From positions 1-64,000 of the forward strand of contig POSG01000013.1 of NCBI GenBank assembly GCA_003314535.1: a DNA stretch of 64,000 bases. The letters are read 5' to 3'. The stretch comes from Geobacter sp. Its GTDB lineage: Bacteria; Desulfobacterota; Desulfuromonadia; Geobacterales; Geobacteraceae. The notes beneath the pieces are model-generated. The model was not told the DNA's origin. It saw only the letters and a list, made by a program, of their open reading frames with translations, and did no database searches. Both the position numbers and the translations under genes were made by a program. This document shows positions 8,944 through 17,284 of this stretch, piece by piece. Position 1 is the stretch's first letter. Each line of letters opens with the position of its first letter.

Positions 8944-9610
8944 GCGCGGCATGCTTAAGGATTTTCTCGCTTCATGCCAAGGGACGAAGGTGCTGCCCGA
9001 GCACGCCGTCAAGGAGTTTCTCCGGAGTTGCGGGATCTCCGCTCCCAGAATGGTTTTCGCGCCCCGCGGAGCCCCGCTTCCGGACCTGTCCAAGCTGGCA
9101 TTTCCCCTCATTGCCAAGGTTTCCTCGTCGCAAATCCGATCCAAGAGCGACGTGGGCGGGCTGCGACCCGGTTTGGCCGACAGGAAGGCGGCCGAGACGG
9201 CTGTCGCTGAACTGATGGCGATCCGGCAGGCTGAAGGAGTCTTGGTGGAGGAACAGGCGGCTCCCGGCGTAGAGGTGATTGTCGGCGGCATAACCGACCC
9301 CCAGTTCGGGCCGGTGGTCATGTTCGGATTGGGCGGCGTCTTCGTGGAGCTTTTCCACGACGTTGCCTTCGCCCTGGCCCCGATGACCCACGACGATGCG
9401 TTCCGCCTCGTTCGGCGCGTCACCGCTTACCGCCTCCTCACGGGCTACCGGGGCAAACCGCCCTGCGACCTGGAGGCCCTTGCCGATATTCTCGTCACTG
9501 TCTCCGAACTCATGGCCACCGGGTTCCTGGATGAGATCGACCTCAACCCGGTGGCCGTCTATCCCCGCGGCGCCATGGTCCTCGACGCCAAGATGCTGGT
9601 TGTGTCCTGA
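8936..9610 (+). CDS. NDP-forming acyl-CoA synthetase, beta-type (ATP-grasp) subunit
   Basis: 224 residues. ATP-grasp features: PLIAKVSSSQIRSKSDVGGLRPGL, VLVEEQAAPGVEVIVGGITDPQFGPVVMFGLGG and FLDEIDLNPVAVYPRG. This is the nucleotide-binding partner of the preceding subunit. The ATG at 8936 overlaps the alpha-subunit stop by 8 bases and is supported by GAGGGG upstream. Last gene of the E1-E2-synthetase operon; the adjacent L,D-transpeptidase is on the other strand. Confidence 0.88.
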   Translation: MDRRGMLKDFLASCQGTKVLPEHAVKEFLRSCGISAPRMVFAPRGAPLPDLSKLAFPLIAKVSSSQIRSKSDVGGLRPGLADRKAAETAVAELMAIRQAEGVLVEEQAAPGVEVIVGGITDPQFGPVVMFGLGGVFVELFHDVAFALAPMTHDDAFRLVRRVTAYRLLTGYRGKPPCDLEALADILVTVSELMATGFLDEIDLNPVAVYPRGAMVLDAKMLVVS

Positions 9611-9721
9611 CTTTTTCCGTCGATTTCGGAAACGAACCGGCCTTCATCGTGAATATTCGTGATCTGCGTGGGCACACTGCCTTTGTTCGATTTGCTCCGC
9701 TAAGGAGGAGAAAACAAAACG

Positions 9722-10636
9722 CTATGGCCTGATTTCGACAATCGTGCCATTTGGAGCTATTTTGTTTATATCCTCTATTTCCTCGTCAGTTACGGCAATG
9801 CAACCCTTCGTCCAGTCAACCTCCGTGTGGGCATCGCCGACCCACGAGAATCCATTCTTGATGCCGTGGATCATGATGTTACCGCCCGGAGAAACCCCCA
9901 GTTCCCTTGCCCGCTTTCTGTCTTTCTCGTTCGGGTATGAAATATGAAGAGATTGGTGAAAGCGGCTGCCATTGTTCCTTGAATCGATGACGTATGTTCC
10001 CTCCGGAGTCTTGTTGTCGCCCTCCCTTTCTTTCGGACCGATGGGGTTTCCCCCCAGGGCTATCTTGTAGGTTTTTATCACGACGCCATTAGAGATCAGC
10101 ATCAACCGCCGTTCTTTCTTCTCGATCAGGATCCTGTCGATCGATCCCTTTTTGGTTGCGAAATCGATTGCCTTTTGTTCGAGCGATTTGATCCTTTGCA
10201 ACAGCGCCGCGTTTTCATCCTCCCTGCCTTTGATTTCTTGCAGAAGAGCTTTGACTTGTGTTTGCTGCGCGGCAATCGTCTTGTCCTTGAGTGCGACATT
10301 GCTGATATTGAATATCATCGTCTCGCTGTTCTGCCGGTACTCGCTTCCGGGGTAATCCTTTATGAGCCTCTGAAAGCATTCCAGGGATTTCCCGTAATCT
10401 TTCTGCTCATTCTTCGGATGCGCATAAATGACACCCATCTCGAAAAGCACCCTGTCTCCCGCCGCTGGATTTGTTTTGAGAATTTGCTCATATTTGTCCA
10501 GAGAGGCCTTGTAGCTTCCCCGGTTGAACAGATCATTCGCTTCTTCGAAGGTCGCGCCATTAAGGGGAGCGCATCCGGATATCAGAATCAGAGTTAGCAT
10601 GGTACCGGTAAAGTGGAAGATTTTCGTTTCCCTCAT
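9722..10636 (-). CDS. lipoprotein L,D-transpeptidase (YkuD) with TPR-like N-terminus
   Basis: 304 residues. Lipoprotein signal peptide with lipobox ISGC near residue 22, then TPR/YfiO-like repeats (NDLFNRGSYKASLDKYEQILKTNP), a coiled-coil stretch, and a C-terminal YkuD catalytic domain (MIHGIKNGFS ... DWTKGCIAVTDEEIE). The usual S-x-G-C motif reads T-K-G-C, keeping the catalytic Cys. It would form 3-3 peptidoglycan crosslinks or attach lipoproteins to peptidoglycan. The ATG at 10636 is preferred over the TTG at 10654 because AAGGGGTG sits 8 bases before it. The adjacent Lpp-like gene is a possible partner. Confidence 0.85.
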   Translation of the reverse strand: MRETKIFHFTGTMLTLILISGCAPLNGATFEEANDLFNRGSYKASLDKYEQILKTNPAAGDRVLFEMGVIYAHPKNEQKDYGKSLECFQRLIKDYPGSEYRQNSETMIFNISNVALKDKTIAAQQTQVKALLQEIKGREDENAALLQRIKSLEQKAIDFATKKGSIDRILIEKKERRLMLISNGVVIKTYKIALGGNPIGPKEREGDNKTPEGTYVIDSRNNGSRFHQSLHISYPNEKDRKRARELGVSPGGNIMIHGIKNGFSWVGDAHTEVDWTKGCIAVTDEEIEDINKIAPNGTIVEIRP

Positions 10637-10756
10637 CCGTTCACCCCTTGGCAAATAACCTGGAAAGACATGTGTCGTAACATGATATCCCCGTTTGACA
10701 TCTGGCGGTTTGGCCTGACCCCATCAGGACTAACTGTTCAAAAGGTCCACATCACG

Positions 10757-10800
10757 GATAATGAAGCGGCAGGGTCTTGAAACCCTGCCGCTTCATTATC
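10757..10800. terminator. long terminator-like hairpin
   Basis: A perfect 19-bp inverted repeat (arms begin GATAATGAAGCGG and end CCGCTTCATTATC) around a 6-base loop lies between the Lpp-like gene and the next minus-strand gene. It lacks a U-tract, so it may also stabilise the 3' end of the lipoprotein mRNA. Confidence 0.65.
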
Positions 10801-10843
10801 TGGAGCATTTAGGGCAATGTTGCCAGCTCCTTTGAAAAATTTC

Positions 10844-11146
10844 CTACTTCTTCATCGATTTCTTGAAAGTTGCGTCGGCTCTTTTCGCCTTTTCATCTGC
10901 GGCCCGTTCTCTTTCCAGAGCCGCCTGTTCAGCTTTTTCGGCGCGAGCAGTGGCATCGTCAGCCTTCAGCTTGGCCGCATCGGCTTCAGCCTTGGCGGCT
11001 TGCGCATCCCGCAATGCCTGCTCAGCTTTCGCGTCAATCAGTTTCTGCTCTGCCTGCACTTTCTCCAGTTCACTGGTTGTTGCACATCCGATCAGTGTTA
11101 CTGGAAGCACAAGCATCATAGAGATCAGCAAAAGAGTTTTCTTCAT
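10844..11146 (-). CDS. Lpp/OprI-type alanine-zipper lipoprotein
   Basis: 100 residues. Signal peptide with lipobox LIGC near residue 21, followed by an Ala-rich heptad coiled coil (AKAEQALRDAQAAKAEADAAK) and a Lys-rich end (TFKKSMKK). This matches small outer-membrane lipoproteins of the Lpp/OprI group that tether the outer membrane to peptidoglycan through a C-terminal Lys. AGGAGGTGATC precedes the ATG. Two L,D-transpeptidase genes flank it; this enzyme class can link Lpp to peptidoglycan, so a functional group is inferred. Confidence 0.85.
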   Translation of the reverse strand: MKKTLLLISMMLVLPVTLIGCATTSELEKVQAEQKLIDAKAEQALRDAQAAKAEADAAKLKADDATARAEKAEQAALERERAADEKAKRADATFKKSMKK

Positions 11147-11197
11147 CCCTGATCACCTCCTTTCTGTTCAGGTTGCCTCACCTGGAAGAAGGAAAGG

Positions 11198-12517
11198 CTA
11201 TCCCTTGTCGACGGGTTCGATAAGTATGCCGTCAATGTCCAAATCGATTTTCAAGCGCTTGGCCGCTTCCCTGGCCTCGCTGATGTTTCTGAAGGGGCCG
11301 GCGATGACGCGAAAGCCATTGTCCCTTGACAGCACCCTTGCCGGGATCTGCGGCCCCTGGTGGTTTATGATTGCAGCCATCCTTCGGGCGTCGATCTCGT
11401 CACGAAGATCGCCAGCCAGTACGTACCATGCGTTCAGTTTCAGTTCCGGGGTCTCCGGTTTTCCGTACAATGTGTCCGGATGCTCTACTACTATCGGTTT
11501 TTCGGTTTCAATTTCACTGCCTTGTCCCATCTTGAGGATGGGGACGGGGATTCCCCGTGCCTCGGCCTGCACTGCCTTGATTTTATTCCAGTCGAGTTTT
11601 CGCGGTGATTTCTTTTCGAGATTCCTCAGTTTTGCGTAGATCCTCTCAAGCTCGCTTGAGCCCAGGCCTTCCAGGGGCCTGTGAGCTTCCATGTAGAGCA
11701 CGCCATCACGCTGACCGATAAGATACGGCTGATTTACAATCAGTACTGGCGTATTGACCGGAGTGTCCCTGTAGAGTTTCTCGATGTTTTCCGGATAAAG
11801 TCTCATGCAGCCATTGGTTGCCTGGAGGCCGATGCTGGCCGGTTTGTTGGTCCCGTGGATCAGGTAGCCCGTTTTGCCCAAATAGAGCGCGTATTCTCCC
11901 AAGGGGTTTTCAGGCCCCGGTGGAATTTGCGCCGGTAAAATATCCCCTTGCTTTCGGTGGCGTTCAGCAATAGAAGCAGGCACATGCCAGGTGGGCCGGG
12001 TTGTTTTGCGCACTACGCGCGTTTGACCCGTGGGTGTGGGCCGGTCTTCGGCTCCTATCCCCACCGGGTAGGTCGACACCATCGGTGACCTGGCATCCAC
12101 CTTGTACCGAAACAGCCTCATGGTGGCCAGGTTGATCACGATGCCTCTCCTGGGCGCGTCCGGCAGGATGAAACTCAGGGGCAGCACGATATGCTGTCCG
12201 GCTTCGGGCACCCAGATATCCACCCCCGGATTGGCATCGCTGATCGCGTTGATGCCCAGGCTGAAGTGTCGCGCGATATCCGGCAGCGTGTCCCCCTTTT
12301 CGAGCGAGATGAGCGCCAACCGGCCAATTACGTCGTTTCCTGCTGCAACCGAAAAATCGTTGCGCGCTATCTCCCTGTCGGGAAGTCCCGGCAAGCGACT
12401 CGGTTTTTCCTGGAAACTGCGCAAAAAGGCACACCCCTGCAGGGACAGGATGAACATGCAGAAAGCCGCAAGACGAAGCCAATTGCAAAAGAAGGAATGC
12501 TTGGGGATTTGACGCAT
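11198..12517 (-). CDS. L,D-transpeptidase with LysM and SPOR domains, riboswitch-controlled
   Basis: 439 residues. Lipoprotein signal (lipobox SLQGC), a LysM-type segment about residues 65-115 (LISLEKGDTLPDIARHFSLGINAISDANP), a YkuD/ErfK catalytic domain about 125-265 with YLIHGTNKPASIG and the catalytic ATNGCMRLYPENIEKLY, and a C-terminal SPOR-like domain about 360-435 (YVLAGDLRDEIDARRMAAIINHQG). The enzyme makes L,D-crosslinks or attaches proteins in peptidoglycan. AGGTGAT lies 13 bases before the ATG. The long leader holds two GEMM-I riboswitches, so expression is probably controlled by a cyclic dinucleotide. Confidence 0.88.
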   Translation of the reverse strand: MRQIPKHSFFCNWLRLAAFCMFILSLQGCAFLRSFQEKPSRLPGLPDREIARNDFSVAAGNDVIGRLALISLEKGDTLPDIARHFSLGINAISDANPGVDIWVPEAGQHIVLPLSFILPDAPRRGIVINLATMRLFRYKVDARSPMVSTYPVGIGAEDRPTPTGQTRVVRKTTRPTWHVPASIAERHRKQGDILPAQIPPGPENPLGEYALYLGKTGYLIHGTNKPASIGLQATNGCMRLYPENIEKLYRDTPVNTPVLIVNQPYLIGQRDGVLYMEAHRPLEGLGSSELERIYAKLRNLEKKSPRKLDWNKIKAVQAEARGIPVPILKMGQGSEIETEKPIVVEHPDTLYGKPETPELKLNAWYVLAGDLRDEIDARRMAAIINHQGPQIPARVLSRDNGFRVIAGPFRNISEAREAAKRLKIDLDIDGILIEPVDKG

Positions 12518-12577
12518 TGGTTTTATGAATCACCTTTCTTGATAATAAAAAGTCGGAACTTCCGCGCCCCTGACACA

Positions 12578-12622
12578 AAAACGCCGGGTTCGAAAATTCC
12601 GCGATATTTCGGCAACCCGGCT
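12578..12622 (-). terminator. terminator of the gene-proximal GEMM riboswitch
   Basis: The hairpin GCCGGGTTGCCGA / TTCGAACCCGGC is followed on the minus strand by a run of T. Its 5' arm is the 3' strand of the aptamer, so ligand binding and terminator formation exclude each other, giving an ON switch. Confidence 0.8.
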
Positions 12623-12690
12623 GTCTCTGGTCGAGACCCTTAGGCTTTCCGCCCCATTCTCGCGAATGGTTTAGCATTTTCGTTTACCAC
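12607..12690 (-). ncRNA. GEMM-I riboswitch, gene-proximal copy
   Basis: Read on the minus strand, the core is AAACCATTCGCGAGAATGG, GGGCGGAAAGCC, TAAGGGTCTC, AGCCGGGTTGCCG, the layout of the GEMM-I cyclic-dinucleotide aptamer (tetraloop hairpin, tetraloop receptor, closing helix). It matches my memory of the Geobacter 3',3'-cGAMP aptamer almost base for base. At the discriminator base (position 12675) this copy has G (AAAATGCTAAACC), as in c-di-GMP-binding members, whereas the upstream copy has A. It ends in its own terminator about 60 bases before the transpeptidase start. Confidence 0.85.
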
Positions 12691-12795
12691 GAGCCGAATG
12701 AAGCCGTTTCTCGCGACTGATGCGAACCGGCATGGTACGGCGTGAACAAAGCGAGCCTTTTTCCGAATCGATTTCCTTTCCAGGGATTTGAAAAC

Positions 12796-12840
12796 AAAAA
12801 AGCCGGGTCCGAATATCGCGTGATATTTCGGCAACCCGGC
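12796..12840 (-). terminator. terminator of the promoter-proximal GEMM riboswitch
   Basis: The hairpin GCCGGGTTGCCGAAATATC / GATATTCGGACCCGGC is followed by six T on the minus strand. It overlaps the aptamer 3' strand, again predicting ligand-dependent read-through. Confidence 0.82.
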
Positions 12841-12908
12841 TGTCTCTGGTCGAGACCCTTAGGCTTTCCGCCCCATTCTTGCGAATGGTTGAGTATTGTC
12901 GTCTATCT
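12829..12908 (-). ncRNA. GEMM-Ib (3',3'-cGAMP-type) riboswitch, promoter-proximal copy
   Basis: The minus strand reads ACGACAATACTCAACCATTC, then GCAAGAATGGGGCGGAAAGCC, split here as two segments of one hairpin and receptor, then TAAGGGTCTC and AGCCGGGTTGCCG. This is nearly identical to the Geobacter metallireducens cGAMP aptamer as I remember it. The discriminator base at 12894 is A, the mark of cGAMP-preferring GEMM-Ib RNAs. It forms a tandem with the second copy about 140 bases downstream. Confidence 0.87.
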
Positions 12909-12923
12909 CTCAATTATTTTTTT

Positions 12924-12956
12924 TGCATCATTATCATTTCCATAAGGATTTGTCAA
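12924..12956 (-). promoter_or_regulatory. promoter with Fur-like overlap for the tandem riboswitch transcript
   Basis: On the minus strand TTGACA (12956-12951) is followed 15 bases later by GATAAT. The -10 region lies within GGAAATGATAATGATGCA, which resembles two to three Fur half-units (GATAAT). The spacing is short and no Fur gene is seen here, so Fur control is only a suggestion. Confidence 0.4.
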
Positions 12957-13171
12957 AATTTTTCTGACATCCTGGCAATGGAACTGCGAATTAGCTCTGG
13001 CAGGCTGTTTAAAAATCTTCCATCCACCATTGCCAGGAGTTTCCCGACGGACACTATTGTTATCTGCGACATCTTGGACCCCGCACGTTTTTGCGATATT
13101 CTTCCAGTATGCATCAGGACCATGTTCGAAGTGTATACTTTAGTCATCAATGCCGGCCCCAGGAGACACCA

Positions 13172-14464
13172 ATGTCCCATGGCGATTACGACGTCGTTAT
13201 CATCGGCACCGGCCCGGCTGGACTCGGCGCCTCTTTTCACCTCACCGAAGAATCTCCTTCCCTTTCCATTCTCATGGTTGACCGTGAGAAAATATGCTCA
13301 GGCGGCCTGCTGAACGACTGCAAGCAGAATTACACGTACCCGATCGGATTTGTCGTCGAAAACTGGAGCAGGGATGAGGCGGAACGACTCCTTTCCCAGG
13401 TTGAAAAGCATCTGCAGCCGGTCTTCAAGGAAAAAATGAACCTGGAGGTCTATCGCAGGCGCGCGGAGCGGATTGGCGTCACTCTGCTAGATGTCCGCCA
13501 GGCCCATGTCGGTACCGATCGGAGCAGGGCCCTCATCCGCCGTCTCATGGACGAGCTCGACAGCCGGGGCGTACACTTTGCCCTGGAGAGGGAGGTGACC
13601 GATGTCTTTGACGACTCTTTGGGTACACGAGTAGTCATCAACGGCGTGGAGACGGTGTGCGCCCGCAAAGTGGTCGTTGCTCCCGGGCGCAAGGGGTTCA
13701 GGTTTCTCCAGCAGGTGATGGAAAGGATGGGTATCGACTACGTTGACAACGTTGTTGACGTAGGGGTCCGTCTTGAGACAACGGCAGACAATTATTCAAT
13801 CGTCAATGATTACTACGACCCGAAGTTCATCTTTCCGGACGGGGTGCGCACTTTCTGTACCAACTCCGGTTGTGCCAGGGTGGTCCTGGAGCGGTACCAG
13901 GGGTTCAATCTCGTCAACGGCCATGCCTTCTCAGAGGAGCGCGCCGGCAATAATCTGGTCAATTTCGCCCTGTTGAAGACCATAGGCCTGAAAGATCCAG
14001 TCAGGAGCGGCCAGCAGATGGCTGTATTTCTCGCCAGGCTGGCCAACGAGATCGGCGGAGGCAAGCCGCTCATGCAACGGGTAGGGGATTTCCGCATGGG
14101 GAAGCGTTCTTCCGCGGAGACGTTTAACGAGGACCTTTACTCGTTTTTCCCGAGTTGCCCGGTTACCGCCGGCGATCTGGGCCTTGCCGTGCCGGCCAAG
14201 ATCATGCGGCACATTTGGGCTGCCATGAAGAAGCTTGACACCATAGTCCCCGGCATCCTTCATCCGAGCACAATCATGTATTATCCTGAGATCAAGATGT
14301 ATGCGAACAAACCCGCGTTTCTGGACCGCCATTTCCGCGTGAGCGGGAACGTCTACATGGTAGGAGACGGCGCCGGGACATCTCGCGGCATAACCGCCGC
14401 CTGGGCCAGCGGGATCAGGGCTGCGGAAGGGATCTTGCGATCGTTGGGACGGACGGTTTCTTGA
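13172..14464 (+). CDS. FAD-dependent dehydrogenase (COG2509-like)
   Basis: 430 residues. N-terminal FAD-binding motif DVVIIGTGPAGLGASFHL and C-terminal GNVYMVGDGAGTSRGITAAWASGIRAAEGI, typical of uncharacterised FAD-dependent dehydrogenases. CSGGLLNDCKQNY near residue 43 is characteristic of the group. It probably acts in the cytoplasm as a flavin oxidoreductase; the substrate is unknown. AGGAGA lies 8 bases before the ATG at 13172, which is preferred to the upstream start at 13091. It is a single gene between the riboswitch region and a convergent aldehyde dehydrogenase. Confidence 0.82.
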   Translation: MSHGDYDVVIIGTGPAGLGASFHLTEESPSLSILMVDREKICSGGLLNDCKQNYTYPIGFVVENWSRDEAERLLSQVEKHLQPVFKEKMNLEVYRRRAERIGVTLLDVRQAHVGTDRSRALIRRLMDELDSRGVHFALEREVTDVFDDSLGTRVVINGVETVCARKVVVAPGRKGFRFLQQVMERMGIDYVDNVVDVGVRLETTADNYSIVNDYYDPKFIFPDGVRTFCTNSGCARVVLERYQGFNLVNGHAFSEERAGNNLVNFALLKTIGLKDPVRSGQQMAVFLARLANEIGGGKPLMQRVGDFRMGKRSSAETFNEDLYSFFPSCPVTAGDLGLAVPAKIMRHIWAAMKKLDTIVPGILHPSTIMYYPEIKMYANKPAFLDRHFRVSGNVYMVGDGAGTSRGITAAWASGIRAAEGILRSLGRTVS

Positions 14465-14543
14465 GTTGTAAAACGTAATCCATTACCGGAAGGATTCTTT
14501 CACCCGGTCGTCCGGAAGTGAAGGAGCGGGGAGGCCGGGGAGT

Positions 14544-14567
14544 CCCCCTCCACAGGGTGGAGGGGGG
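14544..14567. terminator. terminator hairpin between convergent genes
   Basis: CCCCCTCCAC / GTGGAGGGGG with a short loop separates the FAD dehydrogenase from the convergent aldehyde dehydrogenase. No T-tract is present. Confidence 0.5.
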
Positions 14568-14647
14568 TGTCATGGCATGACACTGTCTGCCTTGCGGCCC
14601 TGTATGCGATGAAGGCCGCAGACACTTTCAGCTTTGCACGTGATGCC

Positions 14648-15985
14648 TCAGCCCTGCACAACTCTCCGCGCAGCCCGCTTGATGCTGACCAGGTTGCGGA
14701 AGCTTACGTTGTCGGTGGTGATGTTGTTTCCCTGGGAACCGCAGCCGAGAGTCAGGGAGGGAATCATGACGTTGAACAGTCCGCCGATAGCGCCGTGGCT
14801 GGTCGGGGAGTTGAAGGTCACCCGGTTTGCGTCGACCTTCTGCGCGAATTCGACGCACAGAGCGTCGTTTGCGGAGTGAATGCCGGCTGTGTGGCCCGCG
14901 CCGCCTTTTTTCAAAAGCGCAGCACACAGGTCAATTGCCGCATCCTTGCCGTCGACTATGAAGTAACCGAGGGTCGGGGAAAGCTTTTCACGGCACATGG
15001 GCTCCACTTCCTGGGTTCCCTTCAGGGGGCCGACCAGGAGCGCGCGTGTTCCTTCCGGGACCGAGAAGCCGGCCATTTCCGCGATAACCGGTGCGGCCTG
15101 GCCGACAACTTTACCGGACACGACGTAGCAGTCGCCGTAGTAGAGTTTTTCCAGCTTAGCCTTCTCGTCAGCGTTGACCAGGTATACTCCCAGTTCCTTC
15201 AGCTTGGCGACGGCTTTTTCCGCAACGGCCGCATTGTCGAAAATCAGGTTCTGTTCTGAAGCGCACACGACACCGTTGTCAAAGGTCTTGGAAAGGACGA
15301 CGTCGTTCATTGCCTGCTCAATGTCTGCGTCGGAAGCCACGTAAACCGGACAGCCGCCGGCGCCTACGCCGAACGCGGGATTTCCCGAGCTGTATGCGGC
15401 CTTGACCATGGCGCCGCCGCCGGTGGCGAGGATTACATCGACACCGGGATTCGTCATCAGAGCGTTGGTTGCTGCCACGGAAGGCTCCTCGATCCATTGT
15501 ATGCAATCCTTGGGGGCGCCAGCGGCTATTGCGGCGTCAAGGCACAGCTGGGCGGTTTTTGTGCAGCATTTCTGTGCACGGGGGTGGAAGCCGAAAATAA
15601 CCACGTTGCGTCCCTTCAGGGCGGACAAGATTTTGAAGCATACCGTTGAAGTGGGATTGGTCGTGGGAGTGACGGCAGCAACCACGCCAACCGGCTCAGC
15701 TATTTCTATAATGTCGTTTTCATCCTTGACCACGCCGACCGTTTTGACGCCCTTCATGTCATTCCAGACAACTGTGGAGCCAAAATGGTTCTTGATGATC
15801 TTGTCGGGAACATTGCCGAGGCGCGTTTCTTCAACGGCCATTTTAGCAAGTGTTTCCTTGTTGTCTTCAATGACCTTTGCAATCGCTTCACAGATCGCGT
15901 CGGTCTTCGTCTGGTCGAGCTTTTTGTACTCGGCAAGGGCTGCTTTGGCTTTCTGAACCATCTGATTGATCTTTTCTTCTATCAT
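14648..15985 (-). CDS. acetaldehyde dehydrogenase (acetylating)
   Basis: 445 residues, CoA-dependent aldehyde dehydrogenase like the N-terminal half of AdhE or EutE. The reaction interconverts acetaldehyde + CoA + NAD+ and acetyl-CoA + NADH. Seen: PVGVVAAVTPTTNPTSTVCFK near residue 97, the ATGGGAMVKAAYSSG nucleotide region, and catalytic Cys in KTFDNGVVCASEQ near residue 242. There is no fused alcohol dehydrogenase domain. It starts MIEEKINQMV with GGAGGATCC upstream. No EutL/PduA-type shell genes are nearby, so this is a free-standing ethanol or aldehyde metabolism enzyme. Confidence 0.9.
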   Translation of the reverse strand: MIEEKINQMVQKAKAALAEYKKLDQTKTDAICEAIAKVIEDNKETLAKMAVEETRLGNVPDKIIKNHFGSTVVWNDMKGVKTVGVVKDENDIIEIAEPVGVVAAVTPTTNPTSTVCFKILSALKGRNVVIFGFHPRAQKCCTKTAQLCLDAAIAAGAPKDCIQWIEEPSVAATNALMTNPGVDVILATGGGAMVKAAYSSGNPAFGVGAGGCPVYVASDADIEQAMNDVVLSKTFDNGVVCASEQNLIFDNAAVAEKAVAKLKELGVYLVNADEKAKLEKLYYGDCYVVSGKVVGQAAPVIAEMAGFSVPEGTRALLVGPLKGTQEVEPMCREKLSPTLGYFIVDGKDAAIDLCAALLKKGGAGHTAGIHSANDALCVEFAQKVDANRVTFNSPTSHGAIGGLFNVMIPSLTLGCGSQGNNITTDNVSFRNLVSIKRAARRVVQG

Positions 15986-16445
15986 ATGGATCCTCCTGGA
16001 ATTCCGGGCATGAACACCCGGTTGAATACCATGCTCATTTTGTCGACACAGGGTGCGAAAGCACTGAATCCCCGGTCGGCAGACCCCCTACGGCGGTTCG
16101 AATTGAAAATACCGCCTGACATTTTTAGGGAAGCTAAAGCAGGCTGTCAATTGAAATAAATGAAACGACGCTTTACAAAGTGAAAATAAGCTGCATTCAG
16201 AACATGTCTAACTAAATGAAATGATAAAATAAAACAATGGTATGAAAGTGCGTAGAAAATATTTTCGTTCCCTGGACGGGCGAGCCTTTAATGTTTAATA
16301 TCAATAAACAGTGCTGGGACTTTCCCGCAAGAACAAATTCCTGCTGGGGTTACCATGGGGGAACATGAAGATCAAGGTGAAAAAAGTGAAAGAATGACAG
16401 GGCGCTCCGCTGAGCGCCCTGCATATTTATATGTTTTCGCCTCCA
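15986..16445. other. gene-free stretch of 460 bases with a promoter candidate
   Basis: No convincing gene. On the minus strand TTGACA (16150-16145) and TAAAAA (16127-16122) with a 17-base spacer could be the promoter of the acetaldehyde dehydrogenase. Just after it GGCGG / CCGCC arms could form a leader hairpin. The region 16170-16380 is AT-rich and shows nothing I recognise. Confidence 0.45.
16398..16421. terminator. terminator hairpin
   Basis: A perfect inverted repeat CAGGGCGCTC / GAGCGCCCTG with a 4-base loop follows the stop of the hypothetical minus-strand gene. Confidence 0.6.
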
Positions 16446-16958
16446 TCATGAATATCTGGTGCATACACTGAACAAGCCTTTCATGCGAAAAGCCACGAAT
16501 ATTTCCGCAATGCTTCTGTCTATTTCAGGGAATTTCGCATTGATAGCCTCAACGCACCTGTTTCCCAACCGGATTGCTTCCTGCTTGTAACCGTAAAGCG
16601 GGCTGCTGTTTGCAGTTTCGCAGATGATGCGGTCAAAATGTTCCTCCAGCGACCTGAAGAGGCTCTTTCCCCCATCAATGTCATCCAGAGAAAGATCGAA
16701 ATACGGGACCGGTGACAACAGGTCAATAGTTTCATGCCGGAAAAAAGTGGCCGATTTCCCTTCCGTATCACCCTTGTTGGGCGCCTCCAGGTACATGTTC
16801 CTCGGCTTTGAAGAAGAAACGAACTGGCGGCCGATCCTGCCCATTCTGCTGTAGAGTTCCTCGTCGGGAAGTCCTGAAAGTTCGAGCATCCTGCAGTATG
16901 TTTCGTTTGCCGTCATGTCGCAGAACGATTTCCTGCCGATGTTGCGTGTTGTTTCCAT
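16446..16958 (-). CDS. hypothetical protein
   Basis: 170 residues, METTRNIGRKSFCDMTANETYCRML at the start. No signal peptide, membrane segment or known motif is visible; it reads as a soluble, mostly helical protein. The start at 16958 is chosen because GGAGGAGG lies 8 bases upstream; the frame is open ten codons further. A Fur-box-like site lies upstream, between this gene and the divergent ferredoxin gene. I do not recognise the family. Confidence 0.65.
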   Translation of the reverse strand: METTRNIGRKSFCDMTANETYCRMLELSGLPDEELYSRMGRIGRQFVSSSKPRNMYLEAPNKGDTEGKSATFFRHETIDLLSPVPYFDLSLDDIDGGKSLFRSLEEHFDRIICETANSSPLYGYKQEAIRLGNRCVEAINAKFPEIDRSIAEIFVAFRMKGLFSVCTRYS

Positions 16959-17044
16959 TTTGTGCCTCCTCCAAGTGTTCAAGGTCAAGAGCAGTTCTCA
17001 GGCGGGCGCTTATTCTCCCCTTTGCTATTCAATATAGCATAAAA

Positions 17045-17063
17045 GAAAATGAATATCATTATC
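17045..17063. promoter_or_regulatory. Fur-box-like operator
   Basis: GAAAATGAATATCATTATC matches the E. coli Fur consensus (GATAATGATAATCATTATC) at 16 of 19 positions. It lies in the 326-base gap between a minus-strand hypothetical gene and a plus-strand ferredoxin gene, so iron control of either is possible. The rest of the gap shows nothing clear. Confidence 0.5.
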
Positions 17064-17284
17064 CGTATGTCGCGGTTGGAGTTCATTGTCGCTTCAGGCG
17101 CGTATGTGGCCAGCGCGGTTGGAGTGTCCTGTTGCCAAGGCAGAAGGCCTTGACAACCAGCATGACATCGAACCGACAAGAGTTGGTGTGGCGCCAATAT
17201 TGACAATCAGATTACTCAATTTATGCTTATGAATATGTTCGACAATTCATGGGATGGTTGAACGATGCAAAAAGGAGAAAACAA

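Noticed and set aside
16985-17206. 73-codon minus-strand frame near the Fur-box-like site
   Set aside because: No RBS, no conserved look, and it covers the regulatory region between divergent genes.
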